A DNA stretch of 64,000 nt from Arthrobacter_E sp044748305 (lineage in GTDB: Bacteria; Actinomycetota; Actinomycetes; Actinomycetales; Micrococcaceae), in contig NZ_JBIVFT010000012.1 in the NCBI RefSeq assembly GCF_044748305.1, positions 24,698-88,697 on the forward strand, in the 5' to 3' direction. Both the position numbers and the translations under genes were made by a program. The notes beneath the pieces were generated by a model that saw nothing but the letters and a program-made list of their open reading frames with translations, was not told the DNA's origin and searched no databases. This document shows positions 1-9,077 of this stretch, piece by piece (positions within the stretch are counted from its first letter, which is position 1; each line of letters begins with the position of its first letter).

Positions 1-417
1 GCTTTCCGGGCCTCCTCGCCGTGGGTCGAGGGCAGCGACGTGAAAGCACGGGTTCTTGTGGAGGCGTTGGCCCCGGCCAACAAGGTGTCTTTCGCCGGTT
101 CGCCACTGCTGCGCCAGCTCCTGGACGACGGGCTGGTCCGCAGCAAGCTCATGATGCGGCCCGAGGGCGGCCCCATCGAGACCTCGGGCCTGGACGTGGC
201 CGCCCACCCGTATCGCGCGGTCGCGGCGAACGGTGAGATCCAGGAAGGGCTGTACGTCCTCGGACTCCAGCTGTCCGCGACCCAATGGGGTGTCGCCATC
301 GCGGCCGAGGCCTACTCACCCGATGCGGAGGGGAAGGGCCGTGAACTGTTCCGCAGCGGCCAGCGCACACTCCGTGACGCCGACGAGATCGCCCGGACCA
401 TCCTCGACGCCCTCTGA
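1..417 (+). CDS. FAD/NAD(P)-binding oxidoreductase, C-terminal fragment
   Basis: The reading frame is open from the first base of the window to the TGA at 415-417, so this is the last 138 residues of a longer protein whose start lies upstream. The visible part contains SFAGSPLLRQLLDDGLV, then a segment with G-G-P-I-E-T-S-G-L-D-V, and a conserved ending near YVLGLQLSATQWGVAIAAEA. This pattern is what I recognise in the C-terminal part of the FAD-NAD(P)-binding family (NAD_binding_9 type), in which a Rossmann domain precedes it. The substrate cannot be inferred from this fragment. A strong hairpin follows 25 bases after the stop. The family call is moderately certain. Confidence 0.6.
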   Translation, partial: AFRASSPWVEGSDVKARVLVEALAPANKVSFAGSPLLRQLLDDGLVRSKLMMRPEGGPIETSGLDVAAHPYRAVAANGEIQEGLYVLGLQLSATQWGVAIAAEAYSPDAEGKGRELFRSGQRTLRDADEIARTILDAL

Positions 418-442
418 CGGCTCCGCATGAAGGCCGTCGCTT

Positions 443-487
443 AAAGGCCGTTGGCCCCTGGATGTCTCCAGGGGCCAACGGCCTTTT
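443..487. terminator. Bidirectional intrinsic terminator
   Basis: A 19-bp perfect stem (443-461 with 468-486) has a 6-base loop. It begins with AAA on the left and ends in TTTT on the right, so it can stop transcription in both directions between the convergent oxidoreductase and nuclease genes. Confidence 0.85.
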
Positions 488-515
488 CAGGGTCTGGAGC
501 GTTTGCCCCGAAGGA

Positions 516-3500
516 TCAGCCCTTCACCTGGCAGGCCAGGTATCCGATCCAGGCCAGGGTGTAGCGGGCCCAGCCCACGACGTCCCACCAGTTCTTCGGG
601 GGAACCGGCTTGGTGCACTGCGGCTGCGTCGGCGTGGTCTTGCCGACCTCGACGGCGAGCTTCACCGTGGTGCCGGACTCCGCGGCCTTGAGCACCAGCG
701 CGCCCGTACCCGCTGCGGCACCGGCCGGAACGGGGAAGGAGACGGTCGCTGCGCCGGAGCTGACCGGCGCCGTGCCCAAGGTGGTGACCTTGCCGGCGGC
801 GTCCGTGAAGGTGGCCGTCAGCGAGGTGTTCACCGGGCTGCCGAGGGACGTGAGGTCCAGCTTGGACACCGCCGTCTGGAGCTTCTCACCCGGCTTGACG
901 CCCGCGGGAGTGGAGTTGACCACGGCCACGCTGCGGCGGGCGAAGTCGGGGGACAGCGGGGAGTTGGCCTTCAGGTAGGCCATCCACGCATCCCGGTCCA
1001 CCAGACCGGAGTCACGGGTGTTCGTGCCCTGGGTGAAGACGCGGAAGTTGTCGCCACCGGTGGCGAGGAAGCTGAACGTCCCCACCCGGTACGACTTCGC
1101 CGGGTCGATCGGCTGGCCGTTGACCACGATGGAGGTCACACGGTCACCGGCCGCCCGGGAGGCGTCATAGGTGTAGTTGACGTTCTTGGACAGGCCCAGC
1201 TGCAGGTACGGACGGCTCGGGACCGTGCCGTCCGGGTTGGTCTGCCACTGCTGTTCCAGGAGCGTCTTGACCTGTGCGCCCGTCAGGCTGGTGGTCCAGA
1301 GGTTGTTCACGAAGGGCAGCACCGCGTTCGCCTGAGCGTAGGTGATGGTGCCGTCCGTGCCGTAGTACAGTTCGTTGCGCAGACCGCCCGGGTTGACGAC
1401 GCCGATCTCGGCACCGCCCACGGACGGATCCTTGAGCGAAGCGACGAGGGAGTCCGCCACCAGATTGCCCAGGGTGGATTCGCTGGAACGGTCATCGCGC
1501 ACCGGAGTCCCCGTGCTCGGGTCCTTGGTGAAGGCGGTGGTGATGTCCTTGGTCACCTTGCCCACCGGCTGAGCCCCGACCACCTGTGCGTCGGCGAGGG
1601 CCTTCTTCACGATGGTGTCCACGGCCTTGACCCGGGGGTAGGCGGCGATGAGATCCGCCGGAGCGTCCTTGGTGCGGGCGACGTTCCGCGCGGTGTAGGA
1701 GGAGACCTGCTTCCTGGTCAGGTCGACCGTCAGTTCGATCTGACCGACGTTCTCACCGTAGCTGCCGGTCTGGACCACGGGACGGGTCTTCCCGTCCTGG
1801 CCGGGAACGGGGCCGTCCCAGGCGTACTCCTTGTGGGTGTGACCGGTGAAGATCGCGTTCACGTCCGGGCTCGTCTCGGTGACGATCTTGGCGAAAGCAC
1901 CACCCGCGGCGATCTCCTGCTGGAGCGTGGCGCCGTCCGGCGTGCCGGCCCCGGCGCCCTCGTGGTACTCGGCCACGATGACGTCTGCGAGCTTGCCGGC
2001 CTTGATCTTGGCCGCGACGCGGTTCACGGCATCCACCGGATCACCGAAGTCGAGATCGGCGATGCCGGCGGGAGTGACCAGGGAGGGCACCTCCTGGGTC
2101 ACGGCGCCGACGACGGCGACCTTGACACCGTTCAGGTCCAGCACCTGGTACTCGGGCAGAGCCGGATCCTGGGTGCCCTTCTTGTAGACGTTCGCACCCA
2201 GGTACGGGAACTTGGCGTTGTTGCCGCCCGCGATCACACGATCGCGCAGATCGGCCCAGCCGCCGTCGAACTCATGGTTGCCGACTGCGGAGGCGGTCAA
2301 TCCCAAGGTGTTGAGCACATCGATGGTCGGCTGGTCCTTCGCCATGGAGGAGGCGAAGAGCGAGGCGCCGATGTTGTCGCCGGCGGAGACGAAAGCGGTG
2401 CCGCCGGGGGTGGCGGCCGCGCGCAGCTTCTCCAGGGTGCCGGCCACGTTGACCGTGTTGGTGTCGATGCGGCCGTGGAAGTCGTTCACCCCGAGCAGGT
2501 TCAGGGTTGCGGTGGTCTCCTTGGGCTTGGTGTTCACGCCGACGATCACGGGGTCGTGGTCGCTGGTGCGGAACTGGTTCGGCTCGTAGAAGTTGGTGAC
2601 GTTGTAGTTCCACCGGCTGTACTCGTGGGCGATGGACTCCACCGAGTTGATGTTCCAGATGTCGGCGCCGTTGACCATCGCATCAGCGGTGGGCGAGGCC
2701 AGGATGTGATCCAGGGATCCGACCAGACCGCTGAACAGGTAGGAGTGCTTCTGGCTGCCGTCCGCGTTCTTGGCCTTGCCGTCCTGATCGACGAAGCCCG
2801 CGTCCGTCAGGACGTTGATCGGGTCTTCCTTGCTGTACGCGTTGAAGTCGCCGATCAGGAAGACCTTGTCCGTCCCCTTGGACTTCTCCAGGGAGTCCAC
2901 GAAGCCCAGGAGCGACTTGGACTGGGCCACGCGGGCGAGGTTGGAAGCGCCCTGGCCCTTGTCGGTGTCGTCCGGGGTCGCCGCGGAGCTCTTGGACTTG
3001 AAGTGGTTGGCGACGGCGATGAACTCCTGCGCCGCCGTGCCGCCGACCGGCTTGAACACCTGGGCCAGCGGCTTGCGGGCCAGAGCGAAGGCGGTGGTGT
3101 CGTTGTGGATGATCGACTCGCCGACAGGTTCCGCGACAGCCTTCTTGTAGATGAAGGCCGTCCGGATGACGTCCTCGTCCGCCAGAGGCGGCAGCGTCGA
3201 GGGGCTGCGGACGTAGTCCCAGGTGCCCGGTGCGGCCGCGTTGAGTGCCGTCACCAGCTTGGAGAGCGCGTCGTCACGGTTCTTGCCGAACTTGGCGGAG
3301 TTCTCCATCTCCATGAGCGTCACGATGTCCGCGCCGGAGCCGTTGATGGCCGCCACGGTCTTGTCCAGCTGACGCTTGTAGTTGGCCGCGTCGGCCGCAC
3401 CGCGGGCATCGCAGCCGCCCTTGACGGTGACGGGGGCGCCGTCGCGGTCGGTGTAGTAGGTGCAGCCGGTGAGCTGGTCGCCGGTGGTGGGGAAGAAGTT

Positions 3501-5066
3501 CAGCACGTTGAAGGAGGCGAGCTTGAGATCGCCGCCCACCGCGTTGGGCACGTCGGCACGGGTGTTGCCGAAGCTTGCGGGCTGGACCGTGTCCGCGTTG
3601 GCCGGGGTGAGCTGATCCAGCGGCTCGAAGCGCCAGTCATTGTTGCCGTAGCCGAGGATCACATTGGTCTTGAAGGTGACCGGGGAGCCGACGCGCACCG
3701 GATCTGCCGCCGTCAGGTACGGGATCGGCAGCGCCTTGGTGGTGGCGTTGGAGAGGAAGTTCGTGGTGGCACCGTCGTCCAGCTTGATGCTGCGGGCGGC
3801 GTTGTCCGCGGCCACGGCCTGGTTCTCGGCGGTTCCGTACGGCGCGACCGCGTTGGGCTGCGTCGCAGGGGTCTTGCCCGAGGTCAGGCTCAGCTCGCCG
3901 TACTGGTTGACGTAGTAATTGTCCGAGACCGTGAAGTCGCCCTCGGGAGCCAGGAGCATGCCTTCCAGGGACTCCTTGAACGCGGGGCTGGCGGGCAGGG
4001 TGAAGTGCGTGGCCTTGACCTCGGGAGCCGCCTCGTTGAGCTTGCTCAGGCCGGAGGCGCTGGTGACGTTCAGCTGGGTCTGGCCGAAGTACTCGCTGAC
4101 GGTGCCGTTGAGCTGCACGTAGTCGCCGATGGCGACCGATCCGACGGTGCTGGGCGAGTAGACGAAGACCGCATCGGAGGCCTTGTGGTTCTGTTCGGTG
4201 AGGTCTCCACCGGTGCCCGGCGTCTGAACGTAGTAGCCGTTCAATCCGCCGGAGGCGTAGCGGGCCGTGACCTTGCCCTTGGTGGTGACGTTCTGCCCGA
4301 CCAGGGGGCTGGCGTCACCGGCGCCCTGGATGTCGGCGATGGTGACATCACCGCCGGGGGTCGGCGTCGGGGTGGGCTCGGGGTCAGGGGTTCCCGTGCC
4401 GCCGGACGGCGTCGGGGTGATGTTTGAGCTGAGGCTGAAATCGGCGGAGTTGTCGTTGCTGTCCGCATGGTTGCTGCGGTTCAGGGACTTCACGTCCGTG
4501 TTCGACGACGGTGCGGTGGCGGCCTTCACCTCGTAGGTGTTGCTGCTGCCGTAGCCGAGGAGATCGGCCACATTGGCGGGCTCCACCTGGCTGCCGGTGC
4601 CGAGCCCGCTGATCGCGGTGGCCTGCTTGGCCAGGACGATCGTGCCGCTGGTTCCGGACGGATTGAACGACGGCGCGTCCAGGTCTGCGGACGGGAGTTC
4701 CGGTGCGGTCGAGGTCGCGCTGTTGCTGGCGCCCTTGATCAGGAAGGTTCCCTTCGCAGGGATGCTGCCTTTCAGGGCGGTGACGGAGTTCGGGGCCGCA
4801 GTGCCGGTGGCCGAACGGTACTGGAGGGACCAGCCGTCCAGGGTGATGGCGGCGTCCGAGGAGTTGTACAGCTCCACGAACTTGTTCTTGAACGCGGCAC
4901 CGGCGCTTCCGCCGCTGAGATATGCCTCATCGATGACGACGGCGGAGGTACCCGGGGCGGCGACGGTGTTCACGAGCGCGAACGCCGGTGTCGTCGCCAA
5001 CGGTGCCGCCAGCAAGGCGGCGGTCAGGGCACTCCCCAAGGTTGCTTTCGCAAGCGAGTGATTCAT
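516..5066 (-). CDS. Secreted ExeM/NucH-type nuclease fused to a 5'-nucleotidase
   Basis: This 1516-residue protein should hydrolyse extracellular nucleic acid and release phosphate from the nucleotides. It starts with a Sec signal peptide (residues 1-30, ending TTPAFA). Then come a lamin-tail domain (about 33-165), a Pro/Thr linker, an OB-fold domain like those of YhcR nucleases (about 240-380), and an endonuclease/exonuclease/phosphatase domain (about 505-850) with LASFNVLNF near its start and TSDHDPVIVG near its end. A 5'-nucleotidase metallophosphatase follows, starting at LLGVNDFHGRID near residue 855 with GNHEFD and GHTHKEY, then the 5'-nucleotidase C-terminal domain (about 1155-1330). 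No LPXTG anchor is seen. The ATG at 5066 directly precedes the signal peptide. The gene stands alone between hairpins. Domain calls are from motifs. Confidence 0.9.
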   Translation of the reverse strand: MNHSLAKATLGSALTAALLAAPLATTPAFALVNTVAAPGTSAVVIDEAYLSGGSAGAAFKNKFVELYNSSDAAITLDGWSLQYRSATGTAAPNSVTALKGSIPAKGTFLIKGASNSATSTAPELPSADLDAPSFNPSGTSGTIVLAKQATAISGLGTGSQVEPANVADLLGYGSSNTYEVKAATAPSSNTDVKSLNRSNHADSNDNSADFSLSSNITPTPSGGTGTPDPEPTPTPTPGGDVTIADIQGAGDASPLVGQNVTTKGKVTARYASGGLNGYYVQTPGTGGDLTEQNHKASDAVFVYSPSTVGSVAIGDYVQLNGTVSEYFGQTQLNVTSASGLSKLNEAAPEVKATHFTLPASPAFKESLEGMLLAPEGDFTVSDNYYVNQYGELSLTSGKTPATQPNAVAPYGTAENQAVAADNAARSIKLDDGATTNFLSNATTKALPIPYLTAADPVRVGSPVTFKTNVILGYGNNDWRFEPLDQLTPANADTVQPASFGNTRADVPNAVGGDLKLASFNVLNFFPTTGDQLTGCTYYTDRDGAPVTVKGGCDARGAADAANYKRQLDKTVAAINGSGADIVTLMEMENSAKFGKNRDDALSKLVTALNAAAPGTWDYVRSPSTLPPLADEDVIRTAFIYKKAVAEPVGESIIHNDTTAFALARKPLAQVFKPVGGTAAQEFIAVANHFKSKSSAATPDDTDKGQGASNLARVAQSKSLLGFVDSLEKSKGTDKVFLIGDFNAYSKEDPINVLTDAGFVDQDGKAKNADGSQKHSYLFSGLVGSLDHILASPTADAMVNGADIWNINSVESIAHEYSRWNYNVTNFYEPNQFRTSDHDPVIVGVNTKPKETTATLNLLGVNDFHGRIDTNTVNVAGTLEKLRAAATPGGTAFVSAGDNIGASLFASSMAKDQPTIDVLNTLGLTASAVGNHEFDGGWADLRDRVIAGGNNAKFPYLGANVYKKGTQDPALPEYQVLDLNGVKVAVVGAVTQEVPSLVTPAGIADLDFGDPVDAVNRVAAKIKAGKLADVIVAEYHEGAGAGTPDGATLQQEIAAGGAFAKIVTETSPDVNAIFTGHTHKEYAWDGPVPGQDGKTRPVVQTGSYGENVGQIELTVDLTRKQVSSYTARNVARTKDAPADLIAAYPRVKAVDTIVKKALADAQVVGAQPVGKVTKDITTAFTKDPSTGTPVRDDRSSESTLGNLVADSLVASLKDPSVGGAEIGVVNPGGLRNELYYGTDGTITYAQANAVLPFVNNLWTTSLTGAQVKTLLEQQWQTNPDGTVPSRPYLQLGLSKNVNYTYDASRAAGDRVTSIVVNGQPIDPAKSYRVGTFSFLATGGDNFRVFTQGTNTRDSGLVDRDAWMAYLKANSPLSPDFARRSVAVVNSTPAGVKPGEKLQTAVSKLDLTSLGSPVNTSLTATFTDAAGKVTTLGTAPVSSGAATVSFPVPAGAAAGTGALVLKAAESGTTVKLAVEVGKTTPTQPQCTKPVPPKNWWDVVGWARYTLAWIGYLACQVKG

Positions 5067-5264
5067 GGGGTTCTTTCTTGTCCAATTGTCTGGCGGTGGA
5101 CCGCGTCCCGGGTGGTGATCCGGGAGCGCACAGGAGGTCCGTCAGGCCCTCGATGGCGAGGGCGTGTCAGCTGACCAAAGGGCGGAGCCAGCTGGACCAG
5201 TCCACCAAGAGAGAGTTAACCCCGGGTTGACAGGAAAAGAAACTGTTCTTTCATGAATCGGGCG

Positions 5265-5307
5265 AAAAAGGGCCGCGTCGCCGTCACAAGCGTGACGGCG
5301 ACGCGGC
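5265..5307 (-). terminator. Intrinsic terminator of the VOC gene
   Basis: A 16-bp perfect GC-rich stem (5272-5287 with 5292-5307) has a 4-base loop. On the minus strand it is followed by CTTTTT, the normal layout for a terminator just past the stop codon at 5316. Confidence 0.85.
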
Positions 5308-5315
5308 GAGGTGTC

Positions 5316-6098
5316 TCAGCCCTGGGGCAGCGACTGGTGCAGCATGAACGGCGCGCCCTGAGGGTCGGCGACATGGGCATGACGGCCATGGGGATCGTTC
5401 CATGGCTCGCGGAGCACGGAACCACCGTTGTCGACGATCTGCTTCACCGCGGCGTCGGCGTCATCCACCACAAGGAAGATCTGCCAGTGGGAGGGCACGC
5501 CCTCCGGCAGGAAGGCGTCGGCGTCGAAGATTCCCGCGCGGGCGGACTCGCCTTCGCCCAGAGTGGTGTAGCGGAATTCAGGGGTGTCCTCCATGACGGA
5601 GGTCTCCCAGCCGAAGGCCTTGCGGTAGAACTCGACTGCGGCGTCGTAGCCGCGGCTGTTGAGCTCGTGCCAGCCCACGGAACCGGTCTCGTTGACCAGC
5701 TGGTAGCCGGTGTGGCCCAACGGCTCCCAGACGCCGATCACGGCGCCGGAAGGATCCTCCGCGATGGCCATGACGCCCATTTCCGGAACGGTCATGGGCG
5801 GAACGAAGACATTGCCGCCGGCCTCGGTGATGGCGGCGGAGGTGGCTTCGGCGTCCGTGCTCTGCAGATAGATGCTCCAGGTGCTCGGCATCTGGGCCTG
5901 GTCCGGCTGCTTGGCCATGATCCCGGCCACCTGCTTGCCGTCCTTGTAGGCGGTGACATAGCCGCCATAGGTCTCTTCGTCCGAGCCTTCGAAGGTCCAG
6001 CCCAGGAGTTCACCATAGAACTTCTTGGCACCCTCGACGTCGTCGGTCATCAGATCTGCCCAGCAGGGGTCGCCGGGGACAAAAGTTGGGGTGGGCAT
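5316..6098 (-). CDS. VOC family (glyoxalase/bleomycin-resistance fold) protein
   Basis: A 260-residue soluble protein with two vicinal-oxygen-chelate repeats. The first starts at PCWADLMTDDVEGAKKFYGE and the second at GSVGWHELNSRGYDAAVEFY, each with the usual beta-alpha-beta-beta-beta pattern. Such tandem proteins bind a metal and act on small molecules, but this subgroup has no firm substrate. The ATG at 6098 is chosen because GGAAAGAGAG lies 7-16 bases upstream; the frame stays open 28 codons further to 6182, but that stretch does not look like the family. The gene is monocistronic, with its own terminator at 5265-5307. Confidence 0.85.
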   Translation of the reverse strand: MPTPTFVPGDPCWADLMTDDVEGAKKFYGELLGWTFEGSDEETYGGYVTAYKDGKQVAGIMAKQPDQAQMPSTWSIYLQSTDAEATSAAITEAGGNVFVPPMTVPEMGVMAIAEDPSGAVIGVWEPLGHTGYQLVNETGSVGWHELNSRGYDAAVEFYRKAFGWETSVMEDTPEFRYTTLGEGESARAGIFDADAFLPEGVPSHWQIFLVVDDADAAVKQIVDNGGSVLREPWNDPHGRHAHVADPQGAPFMLHQSLPQG

Positions 6099-6188
6099 GA
6101 TGTTGCTCTCTTTCCGATGAAGGTTCCGTCGTGATGAGACGGGTCGCGTGCCCGGAGGAGAACGACAGGGCGACGCTGACAATCCTGA

Positions 6189-6217
6189 CGCTATGCCCGG
6201 GGTCTGACATTATTCAA
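6189..6217 (-). promoter_or_regulatory. Possible promoter of the VOC gene
   Basis: On the minus strand TTGAAT (6212-6217) is separated by 17 bases from ATAGCG (6189-6194), about 90 bases before the start codon. The match to a housekeeping promoter is only fair. Confidence 0.3.
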
Positions 6218-6290
6218 CGGTTCTCGCCTGGGGATTCGATGAACAGCAGCTGAGAGCCTCGGACGCCACGAGTGGTGCCGGAGAGTGGAG

Positions 6291-6333
6291 AAAACACAGG
6301 AGGCGGCGCCGTCATGGCGCCGCCTCCTGTGTT
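6291..6333 (-). terminator. Terminator after tRNA-Ser
   Basis: An 18-bp perfect stem (6293-6310 with 6316-6333) encloses a 5-base loop. On the minus strand it ends in TGTTTTC, directly downstream of the tRNA. Confidence 0.85.
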
Positions 6334-6337
6334 CACG

Positions 6338-6425
6338 CGGAAGGTATGGGATTTGAACCCATGAGACGGGGTTACCGCCTACTGGTTTTCAAGACCAGCT
6401 CCTTCGGCCGCTCGGACAACCTTCC
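6338..6425 (-). tRNA. tRNA-Ser (anticodon UGA)
   Basis: Read on the minus strand, the acceptor arms GGAAGGT (from 6425) and ACCTTCC (down to 6339) pair, with discriminator G. The anticodon stem-loop carries CTTGAAA, giving anticodon TGA. A long variable arm and the T-arm GGTTCAAATCC are present. The 88-nt length and the long variable arm are typical of tRNA-Ser. No CCA is encoded. Confidence 0.95.
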
Positions 6426-6514
6426 CTGCATCAAAGTGTTCCACAGCGCGGAGGTGGCTTCCAAACCTGGATGGAGGACACTATTCGGAGCCCCATGTCT
6501 ACATAATATGACCC

Positions 6515-6542
6515 TTGACTTAACTAATTTTGTCAATAATGC
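6515..6542 (+). promoter_or_regulatory. Likely promoter of the secreted protease
   Basis: TTGACT (6515-6520) and TAATGC (6537-6542) are spaced by 16 bases in an unusually AT-rich stretch about 80 bases before the protease start codon. Confidence 0.45.
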
Positions 6543-6621
6543 TGAGCGGGCGCGCTCTTCGCCGAGCCGTTCCCGGCCGGTCACCGTCGATCGGCGGGTC
6601 ACTGAGAAAGGTCAACGCAAG

Positions 6622-7815
6622 ATGTCTCGATACAGAAAGTCCGTACTTCATGCTGCCCTGGTGGCGTGCACCGCAGGTCTCGTGATGACTCAGCTCGCCG
6701 GAGGACCGGCCTTCGCCGCGACTCCCGCGCCCGCGACCGATGGCTTCTCCGCAGTGGATGAGGCGCTGGCCGAGCACCTGAACGTCACGCCGGCCAGAGC
6801 CCACGAGATCTTCGCCCATGAAGCGGGACTCAGCGCCAAGGCCGACGAGCTCCAGAAGACCCTGTCCCATGCCGCTTCCGCGGGTGCGTGGATCGAGAAG
6901 GATCAGCTGGTGGTCGCGGTCACGAACGAGGCCGCCGCGCAGCGCGTCCGCGCCGCGGGAGCCGTGGCCAGGACCGTGGCGAAGAGCGCGGAGAACCTGG
7001 ATGCGCTGAACGGCAAGGTCGCCACCTTGGCAAAGAGCGCGCCGGGCTTCGCGAGCTGGGGCGTGGACGTCGAGAAGAACACGGTCACCGTCTCCGTGCT
7101 GGCAGGCAGCAAGGACGCTGCGACCAGGAAGGCCGTGGCCCAGGCGAAGAAGCTCGGTGCCACCGTCACACAGACCGACGGGGTTCCTCATGCCACGGCA
7201 TCCATGGTGGGTGGCGAGGAGTATGGCTTCGTGGAGAACGGCGGCAACTACGTGTGCTCGGTCGGCTTCGTGGCCCGGGACAGCTCGGGTCGCAATGCCA
7301 TGGTCTCGGCCGGTCACTGCGCGGTGGACTCCAGCAACTTCACTTTCAAAGGTGCTCCCCTCGGCTCTGTGATCGGAGCGAGGTACCCGGGTAACGACTA
7401 CTCCGCGTTCCGACTGGATTCGTCGGTGACTCCCACGGCGTCGGTGAGCACCTGGAACGGATCCACCGTGGCCGTGAGCGGGTCTCAGGAAGGTGCGGTG
7501 GGAGCCCAGGTCTGCAAGAGCGGCCGCACGACGGGCTGGACCTGCGGAACCATCACCGCGAAGAACCGTTCGGTGAGCTACGGCAGCGATTCGATTTCCG
7601 GCCTGACCGTGCACAACGCCTGCGTCGAACAGGGTGATTCGGGCGGGTCCAACATCTCCGGCACTCAGGCTCAGGGCGTCACGAGCGGTGCCAATCTGTA
7701 CTCCTCCGGCGGCCGTCTGGTGTGTGGGGCATCCGTCGGACGGGCGAATGAGTCGTTCTACCAGCCGGTGGCACCGATCCTTTCGGCCTATGGTCTGACG
7801 CTGCTCACCCGCTGA
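6622..7815 (+). CDS. Secreted streptogrisin/alpha-lytic-type serine protease (S1 family)
   Basis: A 397-residue extracellular prepro-endopeptidase of chymotrypsin fold. It has a signal peptide (about residues 1-33, ending GGPAFAA), a pro-region (about 40-190) resembling the alpha-lytic protease prodomain that folds the enzyme, and a mature domain from about residue 195. The catalytic triad is visible: His232 in SAGHC, Asp259 in GNDYSAF and Ser340 in GDSGGS. Cysteines around the His and Ser fit the usual disulfides. The ATG at 6622 is used because GAAAGG lies about 11 bases upstream and the signal peptide starts there; the frame is open upstream through the tRNA region and is not coding. It stands alone. 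Confidence 0.92.
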   Translation: MSRYRKSVLHAALVACTAGLVMTQLAGGPAFAATPAPATDGFSAVDEALAEHLNVTPARAHEIFAHEAGLSAKADELQKTLSHAASAGAWIEKDQLVVAVTNEAAAQRVRAAGAVARTVAKSAENLDALNGKVATLAKSAPGFASWGVDVEKNTVTVSVLAGSKDAATRKAVAQAKKLGATVTQTDGVPHATASMVGGEEYGFVENGGNYVCSVGFVARDSSGRNAMVSAGHCAVDSSNFTFKGAPLGSVIGARYPGNDYSAFRLDSSVTPTASVSTWNGSTVAVSGSQEGAVGAQVCKSGRTTGWTCGTITAKNRSVSYGSDSISGLTVHNACVEQGDSGGSNISGTQAQGVTSGANLYSSGGRLVCGASVGRANESFYQPVAPILSAYGLTLLTR

Positions 7816-7867
7816 TCGCGACGTCCGTCACTCTGGAGTCGAGGGTTCTTCAGAACGCGGGCTGAGA

Positions 7868-7903
7868 ACGACGGCGCGTGCCCACCCGGGCACGCGCCGT
7901 CGT
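7868..7903. terminator. Hairpin after the protease gene
   Basis: A 16-bp perfect inverted repeat (7868-7883 with 7888-7903) has a 4-base loop. No clear T-run follows, so termination is likely but not certain. Confidence 0.65.
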
Positions 7904-8006
7904 CGTGTGCCGTCGCAGCCGGTCGCACTCCGCGGTGAACGGATCGGGCGTCGGTCCCCGTGCACAATAGACAGGGGGCCAGGAGTCCACCAAGGAGAGG
8001 GAAAGC

Positions 8007-8990
8007 ATGCGAGCCGTTCAGATCAGCGAGCCCGGAGGGCCGGAAGTCCTGCACCTGAATGAGGTGCCGGATCCCGTGCCAGGGCCCGGTGACGTACTGA
8101 TCGACGTCGTCGCAGCAGGCCTCAACCGCGCCGATGTGCAGCAGCGCCGTGGCCACTACCCGCCGCCGCCCGGTGCCTCGGAGCTGCCCGGCCTCGAGGT
8201 CTCTGGCCGGATCTCCGGCTTCGGCCCGGGCGTCACCAAACCGTTCTCGGTGGGGGACAAGGTCGTGGCTCTGCTCTCGGGCGGTGGTTACGCGGAGAAA
8301 GTCGCGGTGCCGGCAGGGCAAGTGCTGCGCGTGCCCGAGGGTGTGGACCTGGTGACCGCAGCGGGTCTGCCGGAGGTGGCGGCCACGGTCTATTCCAATC
8401 TCTACATGACCGCAGGCCTGCAGCCGGGGGAGACGGTTCTGGTCCACGGAGCCACGGGCGGCATCGGGACCTTCGCCATCCAATTGGCGAAGGCGCTCGG
8501 CTCCACCGTGGCGACCACCGCCGGGAGCGCTGAGAAGGTGGCCACGGCTCGCGGCTTCCTCGGAGCGGACGTCGCGATCGACTACACCCGTCAGGAGTTT
8601 CCGCAGGCCCTGCGCGAGGCGAACGGCGGACGCGGCGCGGATGTGATCCTGGATGTCGTCGGAGCGAAGTACCTGACCCAGAACATCGAGGCCCTCAACA
8701 CGCACGGACGCCTCGTGGTGATCGGTCTGCAGGGCGGGGCCAAGGGTGAACTGGATCTCGGCCAGCTGCTCACCAAGCGGGCGGCGGTCATCGGCACCAC
8801 GCTGAGGGCGCGGCCCGTGGAGGAGAAGACCGCCATCATGGACGCCGTCCGGGACGTGGTCTGGCCCCTGCTCGTGGACGGTTCCGTGCGCCCGCTCGTC
8901 GCGAAGACCTTCCCGCTGGCCGAAGTCGCCGAGGCCCACCGCTACTTCGATTCCGGTCAACATACCGGGAAAGTCTTGTTGACCATGTGA
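8007..8990 (+). CDS. NAD(P)H-quinone oxidoreductase (zinc-less MDR family)
   Basis: A 327-residue enzyme of the medium-chain dehydrogenase/reductase superfamily, closest in pattern to the PIG3/quinone oxidoreductase group. An N-terminal GroES-like domain runs to about residue 125, with GLNRADVQQRRGHYPPPPG, then a Rossmann domain with VLVHGATGGIGTFAIQLAKA near 150. The zinc-binding residues of alcohol dehydrogenases are absent. It probably reduces quinones or other reactive carbonyls with NADPH. The ATG at 8007 follows GAGAGG. Length is normal. The next gene, cstA, starts 87 bases later and may have its own promoter. Confidence 0.9.
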   Translation: MRAVQISEPGGPEVLHLNEVPDPVPGPGDVLIDVVAAGLNRADVQQRRGHYPPPPGASELPGLEVSGRISGFGPGVTKPFSVGDKVVALLSGGGYAEKVAVPAGQVLRVPEGVDLVTAAGLPEVAATVYSNLYMTAGLQPGETVLVHGATGGIGTFAIQLAKALGSTVATTAGSAEKVATARGFLGADVAIDYTRQEFPQALREANGGRGADVILDVVGAKYLTQNIEALNTHGRLVVIGLQGGAKGELDLGQLLTKRAAVIGTTLRARPVEEKTAIMDAVRDVVWPLLVDGSVRPLVAKTFPLAEVAEAHRYFDSGQHTGKVLLTM

Positions 8991-9009
8991 CTCACTTCTC
9001 CACTAGGGT
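8979..9009 (+). promoter_or_regulatory. Possible cstA promoter
   Basis: TTGACC (8979-8984), overlapping the end of the previous gene, is followed 19 bases later by TAGGGT (9004-9009). The spacing is slightly long. Confidence 0.35.
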
Positions 9010-9077
9010 GCGTAGAGGGGGCCGGGAGCGTTGCGCTCCCGGAGCATTCACCGTCGCATGCACCCGAAGGAGGTCCC

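Noticed and set aside
462..4427. A 1321-codon open frame on the plus strand opposite the secreted nuclease
   Set aside because: It is the complement of a strongly supported coding gene in a high-GC genome, where antisense frames stay open by base bias. Its product is a Gly/Arg/Val/His-rich string with no motif.
5215..5231. GTTAAC...GTTGAC imperfect palindrome upstream of the nuclease gene, and GGTC-type repeats that might be a PHO box
   Set aside because: The palindrome is short with a mismatch, and the repeat units at 22-base steps are too degenerate to separate from chance.
6346..6621. N-terminal extension of the secreted protease through the tRNA-Ser region
   Set aside because: The extension would translate the tRNA complement and place the signal peptide inside the protein. 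The ATG at 6622 gives a normal signal peptide and has a ribosome-binding site.
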